The notes beneath the pieces are model-generated. The model saw only the letters and a list, made by a program, of their open reading frames with translations. It was not told the DNA's origin and did no database searches. Positions 50,061 through 62,859 of a stretch of DNA of 64,000 nucleotides are shown piece by piece. Where the stretch lies: positions 2,542,001 to 2,606,000 of the forward strand of contig JAQFVV010006273.1 in NCBI GenBank assembly GCA_028023455.1. Reading direction: 5' to 3'. The translations under genes and the position numbers were made by a program. Source of the stretch: Epiperipatus broadwayi (lineage: Eukaryota; Onychophora; Udeonychophora; Euonychophora; Peripatidae). Every line of letters begins with the position of its first letter. The stretch's first letter is position 1.

Positions 50061-51154
50061 TGATTGATTAATTAAAATTTATTCTATTTATTTATATTTT
50101 TTAACTTTCTTGTTTGTAACATCCTTTTATTATTATGTAATATGCATTATGTATATTCACTTTATTATGCTGTTATTTAGCACTTAAACAAATGAATTGA
50201 GTATTATTATTGTTATTATGAAAGACTGACATTTAAAAAATATTACAATTTTTTTTTAGATTTTATTTTGTAGTATTATTATAATTTTATTTTGAAATAT
50301 AATTTTCTTACAATATGGACTTGCATTATATCTTCTTTACACTATAATTTTTATTTGAATTATTATAATTTTAAATATAACTTTTGATTTCAATCAATCA
50401 CTAATTATTTCTTCCTATAGTGGCTTCAGGTATGACATTGTATTATCAAATGTTAATTGTTATTTACTTTTGATAACTTTTATTTTCATATTTTATTAAT
50501 AAATAATAAATTTTAAGTTTAAAGATATTGATGTCATACTGTGATTATAAAAATACACTAAGATAACTGTATGCAAGTACTTTAAAAAGAAAAAAGTTTT
50601 TGAATTTGCTTATTGTAAAATGATTTATTTTGTAAGCTTCCAGTATATAAAACTTTCAACAATAAAGCAAAAAATCTCTCTGATTCTGCTATTCTGAAAT
50701 TATTTAATCAAGACTATGCGAAATCATGTTTGCTGCTGACATAATGGATGAATTTATCATGTATTGCAATTGGTTGATTATTGTGATGAACAGTTTATGT
50801 TGCACTTGAAAGGAATTGCTCTCAGATGTATCTTAGATGCTTGAACACCTCATGATTTCAGTAACTGGTAATAACTCTATTTATTTAATTAAAAGATATA
50901 AGTTATTAATATCATTGTTATATGTTTTAATATTATTTAATTCCATGAGCTTGTCAATGTTGTTTTGATTGTAAGTTAAAGCTTTAAGTTTTGCTTAATT
51001 CAAGTAATTATTTATTTTAATTTTATTTCTGTTCCTGTTTACTTCAAAACAAACTGTTTTATAAAAATTCAATAGTAAAAAATTTTATATTAAAAAAAAC
51101 ATACTTATATAGTTAAATAATATATTTACTTAGATGACTATATATGAAAATTAC

Positions 51155-51313
51155 CTTTCACAATTAGTTTTGGATGAATCCACTTCATCTATTTTCCATG
51201 ATGCTTCGTCTTTAAATCCTTTTTTGCCAATACGCCATATTATTTCACTTAACCATGATAAAGTTATCAGTGAAAAAAAATTTGAAGAATGTAAATTTAA
51301 AATTTTTCCAGAA
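51155..51313 (-). CDS. ABCC5: ABCC5-like exon: elbow region before TMD1
   Basis: A 159-bp exon. The acceptor ends tttcttag and the donor reads GAAAG|GTAATT. It starts with the last base of a split codon and ends with two bases (AG) that become AGA in the next exon. The translation contains NFFSLITLSWLSEIIW followed by a charged Lys/Asp/Glu stretch ending in TNCER. This is the elbow-helix segment found just before the first TMD1 helix in ABCC5, where the human protein has a SCMTFSWLSS block and a similarly spaced SSDVNCRR. The upstream coding partner is not securely identified, because the 57-kb exon ends in another phase. Confidence 0.88.
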
Positions 51314-52586
51314 CTAAGAAAATAAATGAACATTTGGAGTTGAGATAAGAGATGTATTGATAAAAACCCAAAATTTGAATATATATATATTAAAAACTAA
51401 GATTTTTACATCAATTTCCAATCAATGAAATAAAAAAAAGTATCTCTAAATTCGACTGCCAGTACAAATATATATATTATTAATCTTATCTTAATAAGAA
51501 TAAATAGTTGCAAATTTTATTTATTTATTTTCTGTTTGCTGCTGCTTTTATATTGTATGCTTAATAATAATAATATCTATATATAAATATATTTTGATGA
51601 TCATGAATAAAAAATTAAGACTTAACTAATATAAAAAAATTGCATGGTTTTGAGCTAAAAATAAAGATTTCTTTATATGGATAGTTTTCAAGGCCACAAA
51701 AGGTTGAGCAAGTGTAAATAAAATAAACATCTATTATTACATGGAAAAGTAAACAAGCATCCCCATATACATATATCTAAGTGATAAATTTAAAGCATTA
51801 AATAATTTCTATTGTTTGTTTGTTTAATTATATGGAGTATTCGACTCAATAAAAAAAAAAATTAGAAAGAAGTTTGCATTAGCGAGTTTGAGAATTATTC
51901 AGGGATGAAAATTAAAATAATTGTAATATTTACAATTAGCTTTTTAAAAGTTATATAAATTTTGTATTCTGTATTCGTAAAGATTATTTAGCTAAAATTC
52001 TACTATTTTTCATTACTATATATGGGGAATCGATCTTTATAATGGTAAATTTTGTCAGTTATGAATGTCTGTGCGTATATTATATAGATTGTAAATAAAA
52101 TGGATTACATAACTATGTATATACGTACAGATTGTTCCAGAATAAATTATTTTAATTTTAATATACTCTAAAAAAAAATCTACCCATGGTTTTAAAACAA
52201 TTATTGACGGAGGAAAAAGCGTATCAATTCTAGCGCATGTGTGAAGAATACTTCCACAATATTACAGATATATAAATCGTTATATTATTAATTATTTTAT
52301 CCTAATATTAATAATTTGCAAATATAATAAACAAATTATTACATAAATTAGCCATTTATATGCAAAAGATCGAACTCATATTAAAACCCCAGTCTAAAAT
52401 TAGAATTTGCAAAGAGATAGCAAAATAATGCATGAAAAGGGTACATGCTATGCAAGTACAAAGAAAACTTGGAAAGAGTATGACCCACTTAAACAATGAG
52501 CATTGCCAATTGCTCAACAAGCTTTATGATAAATGCTTAGCCAGAGAAAACATTTAAAATATCTCTGTCAGGATCCCCCTCCCAAA

Positions 52587-52627
52587 CCTCTGACCATGGT
52601 TTTGTGCTTTGGCACTCCTCAGAGAGG
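52587..52627 (-). ncRNA. Hammerhead, family B, single core change
   Basis: Minus order: CCUCU, CUGAGGA (perfect), stem II GUGC/GCAC with a CAAA loop, AAAA (G12 to A), stem III ACC/GGU around AU, triplet GUC, AGAGG. All stems pair perfectly; only G12 is changed. Confidence 0.8.
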
Positions 52628-52883
52628 CACTAGAGTAGCTTCAGACACTAGATCTAAAAATACAAACACAAAAACAGCATTTATCTAAAAGTTATCTATT
52701 GAGTGGAAAATCTGAAATTTTCAGACACCTACATGTCTTCAACCCCAGCTATTTGAGTTGGATAGCTAGGTTTGAAGATGTAGGTGTCTGAAAATTTTAG
52801 ATTTTCCACTCAATAGATAACTTTTAAATAAATGCTGGCTTTGGCTTGGTATTTTTAGATCTAGTGTCTGAAGCTACCCAAGC

Positions 52884-52920
52884 ATCTCTCTGAGGAGTGC
52901 CAAAGCACAAAAACAGAGGT
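52884..52920 (+). ncRNA. Hammerhead remnant, stem III deleted
   Basis: Partner of 52587-52627 in the other arm. CUGAGGA and stem II are intact and AAAA replaces GAAA. The ccatggtc block forming stem III and the cleavage site is missing. Dead. Confidence 0.75.
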
Positions 52921-53219
52921 TGGGGGGGGGTTCCTGATAGATATTTTAAATGCTTTCTCTGGCTAAGCATTTATCACAAAGCTTGATGAGCAATTGGCAA
53001 TGCTCATTGTTTATATCTTACAAGCTTAAGAGAATTGGGTCATGTGATCTATGACTCTTATTTTGATCCACTTACTTTTACTAGCAGATTGTTGGCTAAA
53101 ATAAAATAATGAATTGCCAGAAGTGAAATTGTCCCAGAAATCATATAGACATATATAACAGTAACAAGTACATGTATTTCGATATCTAGAATTATTATCT
53201 CTTTGCTGTACAATTTTAA

Positions 53220-53655
53220 TGTTAAATATGTAAATGTTCAGACATTTAACGCAGATAAGATAAACACGTGTTTATAAATTTTAAATTTTATTTATGTTTA
53301 GCATGTTTTCAATATAAACTATATATCATAATAATAGCTCTTTTAAATTTTGTTATAGATAATCTTTATGTATACTTGATGAATTTTCTATAAATAAAAA
53401 AGATACCAGCATCTCTCTTTCAAAAAAGTGTGATCTAAGAAACTTTAAATATATTTGAAGAACAAACAATAAATTTAAATAATTAAATACAAAAATAGTT
53501 ATCAAGTATACACAAAGATCATCCATAACAAAATTCAAAATAGCTATGATTATGACATATAGTTTATATTGAAGGCATGCTAAGTATGAATAAAAACTTA
53601 AATATGCTTACCTTTTCTGTGTTAAATGTCCACACATTTATTTATATATTTAACA
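53220..53655. repeat. Diverged inverted repeat (MITE-like)
   Basis: Arms at about 53220-53380 and 53501-53655 align as reverse complements with indels (shared gcatg, then caatataaactatat). No ribozyme core, terminal motif or target duplication was recognised. Confidence 0.7.
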
Positions 53656-54603
53656 AGTACGTGTATATAAATCCTGTGTGTTTCCAAAGTGAAACACACA
53701 ACTAGAGAATTAATAATAGACTATATTTATTTCTTATGTAATTCCAAATTGTTTCATTCTTATTCATTCCTTTTTATTATTGTTAAATAAATGGTTTTGT
53801 TACTAAACTTATGTTAACTTTTAGGGTTATCTTATGATAAATAAATAATCATAACTTCTAAATATGTTTAATTGCAAAACAGAAATAACTATCTCAAATA
53901 AATCTTGATGTTACACAACTTTGCTGGAGGATAGTTACTTCTTCTTTGCCAGTAAATTTATGTTAATTTATTTAAAATTATTGATGCTTCCTGACTGACA
54001 TGTAATTAATATCCCAAGACATAACAGTTGAAAATGTAATTGTTAAATATATATGTTTAAAGTATTAAACTGTCAGTGAAATTAATATGTTATTTCTGGA
54101 TTTATTACAGAAATTTCAGTTTGGTCAAACCTTGTAATATAAAACTAATATTTTAGATTATAAATTTACAATTTGTAAAAATTAAAAAATATATATTCAA
54201 ACTTTAATTTACTAAATAATATGAAGTTCATGGACAGTATAAATAATGAAGGATTTGAAAAACAAGGTAAAAAAATATGAGAGAATTTTTGAAGAACACC
54301 CTGGCAAAATGCTAGTTTCTGAGCTGTGAAAATGTTTTTTGATAAGCACATGATATTAAAAGTTGGATAAGTTTTTACAATTTACATATTGCAAATGTCA
54401 AAAAAAAATTCAATTATTTAGTATTTTTCTGAAAAGAGCAAGAATATCCAGTAAAAAAATGGCATTAGTAAGTCTGTTACTGGATTTACTAGCAAATCTT
54501 TGACTAAATTGATAGTAAAAAAAATATTCTTAAGCTTATACAAGTAGAAAAGAAAGCTATCAAAATTTTTAGTACATCTCACTGCATAATAGTAATCCAG
54601 TCA

Positions 54604-54825
54604 AGCATCATTAGCCGAGAGGTCATCGTAGGGCCTTGCAAGCAAGTAGTTGGTTGCAGATGGTTGTGGGTTCATGTCCCGGCTGATGCTATGACATATG
54701 AAAAAAAAATATTGACTATGAGTAACTTGCCAAAATCTAGTATAAAATCTTTAAAATATAGCTTAGAGACCATTGAACTGTGCCCAGAGATAAGCTGCTT
54801 TGATGCCCTGGTGTCTATTTATCAA
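54604..54825 (+). mobile_element. tRNA-derived SINE with class II tRNA-like head
   Basis: The head 54604-54690 has a perfect 7-bp acceptor stem (agcatca/tgatgct), an A box (ttagccgagaggtc) and a B box (gggttcatgtccc). The anticodon arm cannot form a 7-base loop, and a non-tRNA tail follows to about 54825. This fits a SINE from a Leu- or Ser-type tRNA rather than a working tRNA gene. Confidence 0.7.
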
Positions 54826-57179
54826 TGAATATTGATTAAAACCATAGATAATTTACACAAAAATTTTAAGAGAATTGCACTAGAAATTTTTTTATTACGC
54901 ACTAACAAAGGACTTTCTATTTTAAGAAATATGAGATTTGTTAAAGCATATAAAAAACTTCAAAATATGGTATTTAAGTCAAATATACACAGATCTTATC
55001 ATTAAAAAATTGAAATTTCAGAAATTTAATTATTTCAAATTGGAAAAAAAATTAAGTATCAATATACACAAATTGTAGAATTATAGATGAATTATTATTT
55101 TATATAGATATATTTTTTCCCTCTCGTTCTATCTTTACATTCAAGTTATGAGATGGATGAATAAAAGCTTGTCAAATATTGTCATGTATGTGATTTAATG
55201 AATAATAATAATAATAATAATTCTAAAATTTTTGGCAGATAATAATGAAGTAAAATAAAATAAAACATTATATATCTAATAAACATATAAATTCAGATAC
55301 TTACCATATGTATATATAACCTAGTATAGTTATATTGTAATGATCATATTTTCATATTCACACAACAAAATCCAGAGTTTTAGCAAATTATCCCAAAGCT
55401 GATCTAGATGAGGGGTTGAGACTTTGAATCAGATTACACCTCAGTTCCTGTAACAATGCTCCACAATCTACTATCCTATGGATGGCATCTATGATGTTAC
55501 ATTCATGTCCTTTAGCTCATGACCAGCAGTAGCACAAGGTGGAGTATGATACTCAGGGAAATATCAATTAATTAATCCTTAACTAAACAAATGTACACAC
55601 ACACACACACATGGCTTGCTGAGTTAATGCACATACTAATAACACTAAATAGGATAGATTTGGATAAGATTTAGGAATGGATTGCAAATAATAGTCTAAA
55701 CATTATTATAAGTTTAATATATTTAATTAATAAATTATAAGTTATTAATACAAACAGAAGTGCATTGGGCTTTTACACTCTCAGGTGTCCTATAACGATG
55801 AGATGAGTTAGATACAAGGTCTCATCTTTAGGATGCACTTTAAATCATTTAACTTTAAGTTTATTACAATTAATATCTGCAGTCTATAATCATGCCTGAA
55901 TATGATATGCCATCTACTTTTGGTTTGTGATGAATTAAATCTTACAAGAATGATTACTGACAAAATATAACATTATGGTTAAGTTATACATAATGAGAAA
56001 TAACTGTGCTATGCAGATTGTTATATAAACTAGATCTGTTGTTAATATCAATGCTGAATTGACTAATAGTGTGGAGGGATGAACTGATAATTGTAGCAGA
56101 GCTTCTGATACTAAAGCACTACATTAACTAAATAAAAGTTGCAGCCTGAATGTGTAATTGCTCCTGAGATTCTGTACCAAGTACTCAATTCCCATGGACC
56201 ATACAACTTGCTGTTTGAATATGGAAAACATTTAGTTCAGGAGATCAGAGCAACTTAAAATATGGTTCTGGACCCTCATGTCCCAGTTCTAAAAGAGCTG
56301 TCTGAACTAGTAATAATGGGATGGCATTTCACAAGAAGCACATTTACAAAGGAATATACCAAGGCATATTTCACATGGGTGCTTTATAAAGACACATTCA
56401 TAATGCTTACTGAAATAATAATAATATTAAAATTAGTGCACTAAATACTTTAGTTTTGTTCTGTGAAACCACCTTATCTCAGTTCACTAATAAACATAAT
56501 TAAATAATGATAAAAAGGTGTTTATTAAAGTAATTTAGTTTAAAGATTCAACCTGGATAGTTTATAAAATAAATTAAGGAGGAGTAAAGCATATTTTGGG
56601 CTTAATTAATAATTTATAATATGCTTTTATAATATCATTCTTGTGATTATTTAACCAGACATAATTCATTAACATGCAAAACTTATGATAAGCTAAAACA
56701 TAGTATCCCAAACCTTACAATAAGCTAAAACATAGTAGCCCAACTAAATATACATATATAAAAGAGATATCAATATGGAGATTTATGTTTGCTAAAGAAG
56801 CAGCATAAATCAATTACATGAGAGCTTTTAATCCTCTCTCTAAATTACTAATGTTATTAATCTTCATTTTAAATTATGGCATATCATAAATATCAATGAA
56901 ATAAACAAATAAAATAGAATAGGCATGACTGATGCAATAAGTGGTTACATTTACTATGTTTATGAAAATTATTAAATGTTAAATAGTCATTTAATAGGCA
57001 AGACTGTTAAATTATTATTATTAATTTAAAGTTACATTAAATTATTACAGAGTTTAGTTTAATTAGAAACATTTAGAAGTTGTAAATTATGAATGTTCAA
57101 TGCTATAACTAGCTTTAAAACTTTTAGAGTACTTTTAATTTTAGATTTATTTAAAAAACTCTGCAGGAAGAAATGTTAC
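54826..57179. other. AT-rich DNA with an unassigned open-frame relic
   Basis: A plus-strand stretch at about 56150-56445 reads as protein-like, with LYQVLNSHGPYNLLFEYGK, then after a stop a 60-codon frame with VPVLKELSELVIMGWHF. Family unknown; it may be a retrocopy or transposon relic. A short tandem duplication (ataagctaaaacatagta) lies at 56690-56755 and (CA)n near 55590. The missing ABCC5 exon was sought here without success. Confidence 0.35.
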
Positions 57180-57302
57180 CGATCTTCTTCTGGCTGAATT
57201 GTCTGGCAGTTAGTGACACTATTACTTCTCTAGGTGGACTGTTCTCTGGTCTTCTTAATGGGCTGTTGGTCTCATACTTCTCTATTCCCATAGATCAATC
57301 TA
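57180..57302 (-). CDS. Candidate first coding exon, possibly of the ABCC5-like gene
   Basis: On the minus strand, a good acceptor (tcatcttctttcag) and donor (GATCG|GTAACA) bound 123 bp of higher-GC sequence. An ATG at 57291-57289 has an in-frame TGA six bases upstream and opens 37 codons of basic, Pro/Ser/Arg-rich sequence (MGIEKYETNSPLRRP onward), ending in phase 1. Strand, place and a polar N-terminal character fit the 5' end of the gene. The phase does not fit exon 51313-51155, which needs two preceding bases, so an intervening exon of 3n+1 bases is required. The 100 bp upstream are also exon-like and could be 5' UTR. It could belong to a different gene. Confidence 0.45.
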
Positions 57303-57422
57303 CTGAAAGAAGATGATAAAGTTGGTGGTCTCTAACCACTTCTTTCCATTGTAAAAATGGGCATAGCCCCCATCTTCAACTTCTTCATATAAAACAGAAA
57401 GTGAACCTTTAGTGCTAAATTT

Positions 57423-57427
<5 letters not shown>

Positions 57428-57499
<72 letters not shown>

Positions 57500-57520
57500 A
57501 TATATATATATATATATATT
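57428..57520. repeat. (TA)n microsatellite
   Basis: TA dinucleotides with an aaaaa interruption near 57494. Confidence 0.95.
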
Positions 57521-57726
57521 AATTCTTCTTTTATTCCCCTACAAAATGTATTAAGTTGTTTACAGTTTTTAATCTTAAATTTTAACATAGTTTTATTAAC
57601 TTTAGAGAATTCAAAGACAAAATCTGACCAATTCATAAATAGTTCCAGTTGATTAGTTTGCTTTATCTTAAAATTTATTTTAGAATTATTTTAAAATCTG
57701 TTTTTGGTCCTCAGACAAATTAAACC

Positions 57727-58235
57727 AAGTGCATGTGGCATGAGATTTTCCAAGAAACAGGCCATCTTTTAAAACAGGTTTAAATTTTGTAAACCTTCTG
57801 CTATATGTGTAATCTTGTCATCTCTAGAATTGGAAATTTATATGTGAATTTTAAGTTAAATAAAAAGAAATTTGTACATTTCTATTTTAATAAATTAAAG
57901 AAAAAATAATTTAATTGCATTGCAGCATTTATAAAATGTATTGTGTTACAGCTTCATTTGCATATATATGTAGGTGCTCTCTTACACATACAACAATGTT
58001 TACACAATTTATTTTTAATTTATACTAGAATTTATAACTAAGTATATGCATCATGTAATAATACACAAACAGACATTAATATACCTAGATGTATGCAAAT
58101 ATATCTAAATATATGTACATATATGTAAATATATGTTAATATACATGGACTTGGAGGGGTTTAAACTGAGGAAAAATACTACTATGGAACATAGTAGGTA
58201 AAATGGGATGTTAGACAAAAAATACCATTTCAATA
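57727..58235 (+). repeat. Dispersed 0.5-kb repeat, copy 2
   Basis: Aligns with 2649-3150 in the same orientation over about 500 bp. Left and right flanks differ, so both ends of the repeat are defined. Confidence 0.85.
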
Positions 58236-59862
58236 TTGATATTTTTATTTTATATGCATTAATAAATGAATATATTAATTTGTTAATATGCCTATTTTTA
58301 TTATATTATCATCTATATATATGTATTTAATTTATGAAATTAAGTGAGTGGAATCATTATTTTTTATATCTGTGCTTTGCACTAACTAGAATTTGGAAGC
58401 ATTAATTCAGAAGAGTATTAAAAATGAAGAAAGGTTATGATCAAATATATAGAATAACCCCTCATTCTGAAAATGGTCCCAGTACCAATCAATATTAGAT
58501 AGGTTGAAATAATTTCACAGTATTTGATTTCATCATTATCAGTAGCTTGAGTGTTAATTATTATAATACTTTATAATCCTACAAATTATAATTTAGCGGT
58601 AATTTGCCCATTACATTTTAATGTGTATCATCAAATACTATTTTTTATATTTCTTGATTTTTTCCCCATGTATCCTACCAGTGATGTATCCTCTTACATT
58701 TAACACTTCAACACATGGCCAACTTATAGTTAAGTTTTATCTTATTAGCTTGATCAACTTCCTGTTTGAATATTTTATTAAAAGTCTCCCAGGAATTTTT
58801 TTTTAATGATCCAGAAAAGGTTTTATTATTATTATTTCATTAAATCATTTTAAATAAGTCTTAATAAACAATGCTTTTTATTTATTGATATCCTATCAAA
58901 AATTGCTATAACTTTCAGCCTATTGTAGATTATAATCCTTTCTAAATAAATAGTTTATTTCTATTTTAGTTCTTTAAATTTTAAAATAACAACAATAATA
59001 TTACCTTACATTCAGTTCATTCACTCTTATTTCTTATTATTCTTAATTAATTTTTTTTATTATTACTTGCAATATTTATTAAATTTTAAAATTTAAAGTT
59101 TACATTTAGTAAATCAAACAAAAATGATACTACTAACAAATCTTTATTGCTTTAAATTTTTTTTGTTTCCCAAATGTAATTCATACTATACTAATTCTTA
59201 TTTTTTCATCATATAAATGCTAAATGTTTATGAACTACTGCATAGGAAGTATTAAGGTTTTAGTGACATTTTATGTAAATAAGCTACAGTTGGTAGCTTT
59301 TAGATTATAAACAAAGAAGATGAAAGAAAAAGTTTCATATTATAATTTCATATATTAAAATGAATCAGATTATTGATATGTATTAAATATGTTATTATTT
59401 AATACCTTTATAAGTGATTTGCCATTAAGTGTGTGTAATCTTTTTTTACTATCTGTAAGCATTGAGAAAGATCTTGGTAAAAGATCATAAACTAATATTT
59501 ATTGATTCTATTTCATTAGATTGATTATGATTACAGTAGGCTTGTTTAAAAATTAAATCATGTTTATTTATTTTTGCAATTGTTTTGTACATTGAATCTC
59601 TAATGACATATCTGGATATGTCATGAAAGGTATGGTAACATGTTGTTACATTTGGTCCATATTTTATCAGTCTGTTGAATTCTTAAATAATATATGATTA
59701 ATAATGAAACTTTTTTGCTGGAGACTTGGATTTCTTAATGCAAGTTTACTGCTATGACAGATTTAATATTATTCACATTCAAATAATGGGTGTTATAACT
59801 TCAGATGATTATTTTGTATTCATACATAAGTAAATGTTATATTATTATGTAACAAATTTGTA
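58236..59862. other. AT-rich DNA, nothing recognised
   Basis: No gene, RNA or repeat family seen. Confidence 0.5.
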
Positions 59863-60016
59863 TATTTACAATAATAAATAGACACTTTAAAAGCAGCAAA
59901 ATTAATGAAATAATATAACTACAATTATGGTTTTTGCCAATGAAACTGCACTAAGTACGACAGAAAACAGATGAAAGAAAAACATACTGTGACAGGTAAA
60001 TTAATATATGTATATA
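59863..60016 (+). repeat. Direct repeat pair, left copy (about 150 bp)
   Basis: Aligns with 62331-62480 (shared aatagacactttaaaagca, atgaaactgcactaagt, gacaggtaaattaatat). Same orientation, 2.47 kb apart, with small indels. Confidence 0.85.
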
Positions 60017-62330
60017 TATTGTAATGGAATGGGATGATAGGAAGAAAGAGTGAATCTGTGGTGATGAAAAAATCATCATTATAGCTAGTCAATTTAAAAT
60101 GAAATATTTACAAAAAGTATAATAAAGGTATGTTTAAGCAGAGCATGAGATCAAGAGATCTCTGAGAGATCAGCCAGTCACTCCTTAGAATAACTAAATA
60201 ACAAACCATCAATCATATATCAAACAGCATTATAAAGTAAAAGTAAAAAGCAATCTAAGTTAGTATGAGTACTACTCAAAACACCATTCATTAATATGAA
60301 TGATCCACAATAAAATATAATACAATAAATCAGAGTAAAATCAATAGTCCATCTTGTGGCTGGATTTGAACAATAAAAAATATAAATCAACAGTCAACCT
60401 TGTGACTGAATTAGAAAAGGGTCTTCTGTAGTCCAGGCTAACTATTGAGCCTTTTCCAGCTTGGGTAATTATTTAAATATAACTTGGATGCACAACTTAA
60501 TTGCTAATCCATTAGAATGTATAACTAGAAAATCTAAACAATAATGCTGCCATATTAAAACATGCTGATCATTATCAATGCTTTGGCCACTTAAGTACCA
60601 GTAATGTATGCCCAACTATAAACTTAAATCTTTAATGAGACTAAACTAAAATTAAAGGTAGTGCATGGGCTTTAAAGAATATAATCTTATGTGACAACCA
60701 AGATGATGATTGATCATCTCTGGATACTCAAAAGCACAAAATACACATCTCCATTTATATATTCACCCTGTTCTTGAATCTAGCTAAGAGAACATATGCT
60801 CTATTACTGTATGTGACCAAGAAATGATGCAATAAAATTTGTAACAGTTGAATACAAGTTTATTAATAACAAAAATAAAAAAATTGAAATTAAAGTCTTA
60901 GAATATGACTACAATTTTTGATTAACATTCCAAAATTCAAATTACTATATGGTGGTTTACATATAACACACATATATATGCACACAGCTGTACATTTTAC
61001 AATTACATGAATATATTTCAATTGATATTTAATAATGAAAAAAATGATTAAATTTTACATGTGTTGTACTTGACAAGTATTGATATATACAATGCAACTG
61101 ACAGGTATACGCACATATACATGCATATGTGTGAAATTTCTGAACATATTTAACTTGTTCTATAATAATACATGATTAAGCTTTTAAATTATATTTTAAA
61201 TAATACAAATACTTATGCTAGGTTTACTAAAACACATACATAGAATTGCACAGATTATTAACAAATTTAATTTTGTCAAACAATAAATAACAATAATTTT
61301 TATAATTAACAATTCTATTTTGAATATACATAAAAATTACATATATATATATATATGTGTGTATCAATACTAAAAAAAATTAGTTTATCAAATTCTATTA
61401 CAGCTTTCTTTTATTCTTTTAAAAAAGTATAGTCAATTTTTGAGAGGTTAGAAAGCTTTTTATTAGGTTACCCCTTAACTAATTATAAATATTTTTAAAT
61501 TTAAAATATAGACTTAAAATGTTTATCAAATGAATTATTTGGAAACAACTCACTTTTGTATCAAGTTTGTCTGTGCTTCTCTGCCTATGAACACAGCAGC
61601 ATATGCATAACTATTTCTTTATTCAGCTGGTGTTTCTCTTGGGCAAGCTGTTTTTTTGTCAATCCAGGAAATTGTCATCATTAGGTAAAAATATATAATT
61701 CAGATATGGTTGACTTTCTCCTTTCTGCAGTTTGTTCCACTAAGACTTGGATTTGGTAAGCTTGAGGTCAGCAAGCTGTCTTCCAGAATATTTTTAAGGT
61801 TATGAATTTCAACAAAAAGAAGTGGGTCATTTTCTTTTATGTGAATTCAAACTCCACTATTGAACTGAAGAGTAGTTACTTCCTTGCATTCTTACATCCT
61901 CATGGCAGTTCTCTATATAATTCTACTAGCCATCAGTCTTTTTATAATCTTGGTTGGGTCAGGTAATAAAAACATACTGACTGTTTTCAATTAACTTTAA
62001 TCCTTTGGAATTTGACCAAAGGTGTGATCTATATACATGTTTTTACTTTGATACTAATTAAGTAAAAGATTTCAAAAATAGACATTTGTATAATTATCAG
62101 AAAACATGCTTATTTTTAAATTTTCAAAATAAAAATATAAATTTTTATTTATCAAACCTTTTTTAAATATTTAATTTTATTTTAAATCCAGTGTTATTTA
62201 ACCCTTTATTTATTATTTTTATTTCAGTGAATGTAGAAAAATATTTACAACAATTTATGTCTGTGTTTATTTTTACTTTTCCTTTATTTTACATATATGT
62301 CCACACAAACTATATTATTTTGTGCTATGC
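60017..62330. other. Sequence between direct repeats, partly GC-richer
   Basis: 60030-60830 and 61560-61950 have more G+C than their surroundings. A minus-strand reading near 61670-61570 gives peptide-like sequence (WIDKKTACPRETPAE) broken by stops. Short internal duplications occur near 60345-60415. No product or family assigned. Confidence 0.4.
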
Positions 62331-62480
62331 ATATTTAGAATAATAAATAGACACTTTAAAAGCAACAAAATTAATGAAATAATATAACTACAAGTTCTTG
62401 CCAATGAAACTGCACTAAGTGAGATAGAAAACAGATGAAAGAATAATATACTTTGACAGGTAAATTAATATTTGTATATA
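62331..62480 (+). repeat. Direct repeat pair, right copy
   Basis: See left copy at 59863. The pair could be a tandem duplication remnant or ends of an unidentified element. Confidence 0.85.
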
Positions 62481-62686
62481 CAAAGTTATTACAAATAAGC
62501 AATGAAGATGAAAGAAAATTATATATAATAAATAACAAAAGGTGTATTTTTTAACTATCTTCCTGATAATTTTTTAATATTAAAATAACATTTTATTATT
62601 TCTGTTTTTAGTATTATATTTACTAATGAATACTTTATTTATAATCTCTCTTAAGAGCCTTAAATTTTGTTAGCAATAAGACAAAA

Positions 62687-62859
<173 letters not shown>

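Larger units (their letters stand above)
45565..51154. other. ABCC5-like intron (5.6 kb) with foldback, R8 and LINE relic
   Basis: Beyond the listed elements, 45565-46280, 46815-48890 and 50070-51154 are AT-rich and show no gene. Confidence 0.6.
52480..53062. mobile_element. Family B palindromic element R9
   Basis: Inverted arms at 52493-52751 and 52763-53012 with an 11-bp centre. Each arm carries a hammerhead region. Here the copies meet at the unit border tagct-gg-tttgaag, the same junction used in R6 and R2. The arms are clearly diverged. Lies upstream (in gene sense) of exon 51313-51155. Confidence 0.75.

Noticed and set aside
53612-53637. Alternative first exon on the minus strand (ATG, 8 codons, donor GAAAAG|GTAAGC) whose phase fits exon 51313-51155
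   Set aside because: It lies within the arm of a diverged inverted repeat (53220-53655), and the other arm has the same sequence, so the signals are probably repeat-derived.
54604-54690. Functional tRNA gene
   Set aside because: The acceptor stem, A box and B box are good, but the anticodon arm cannot form a normal loop and a SINE tail follows.
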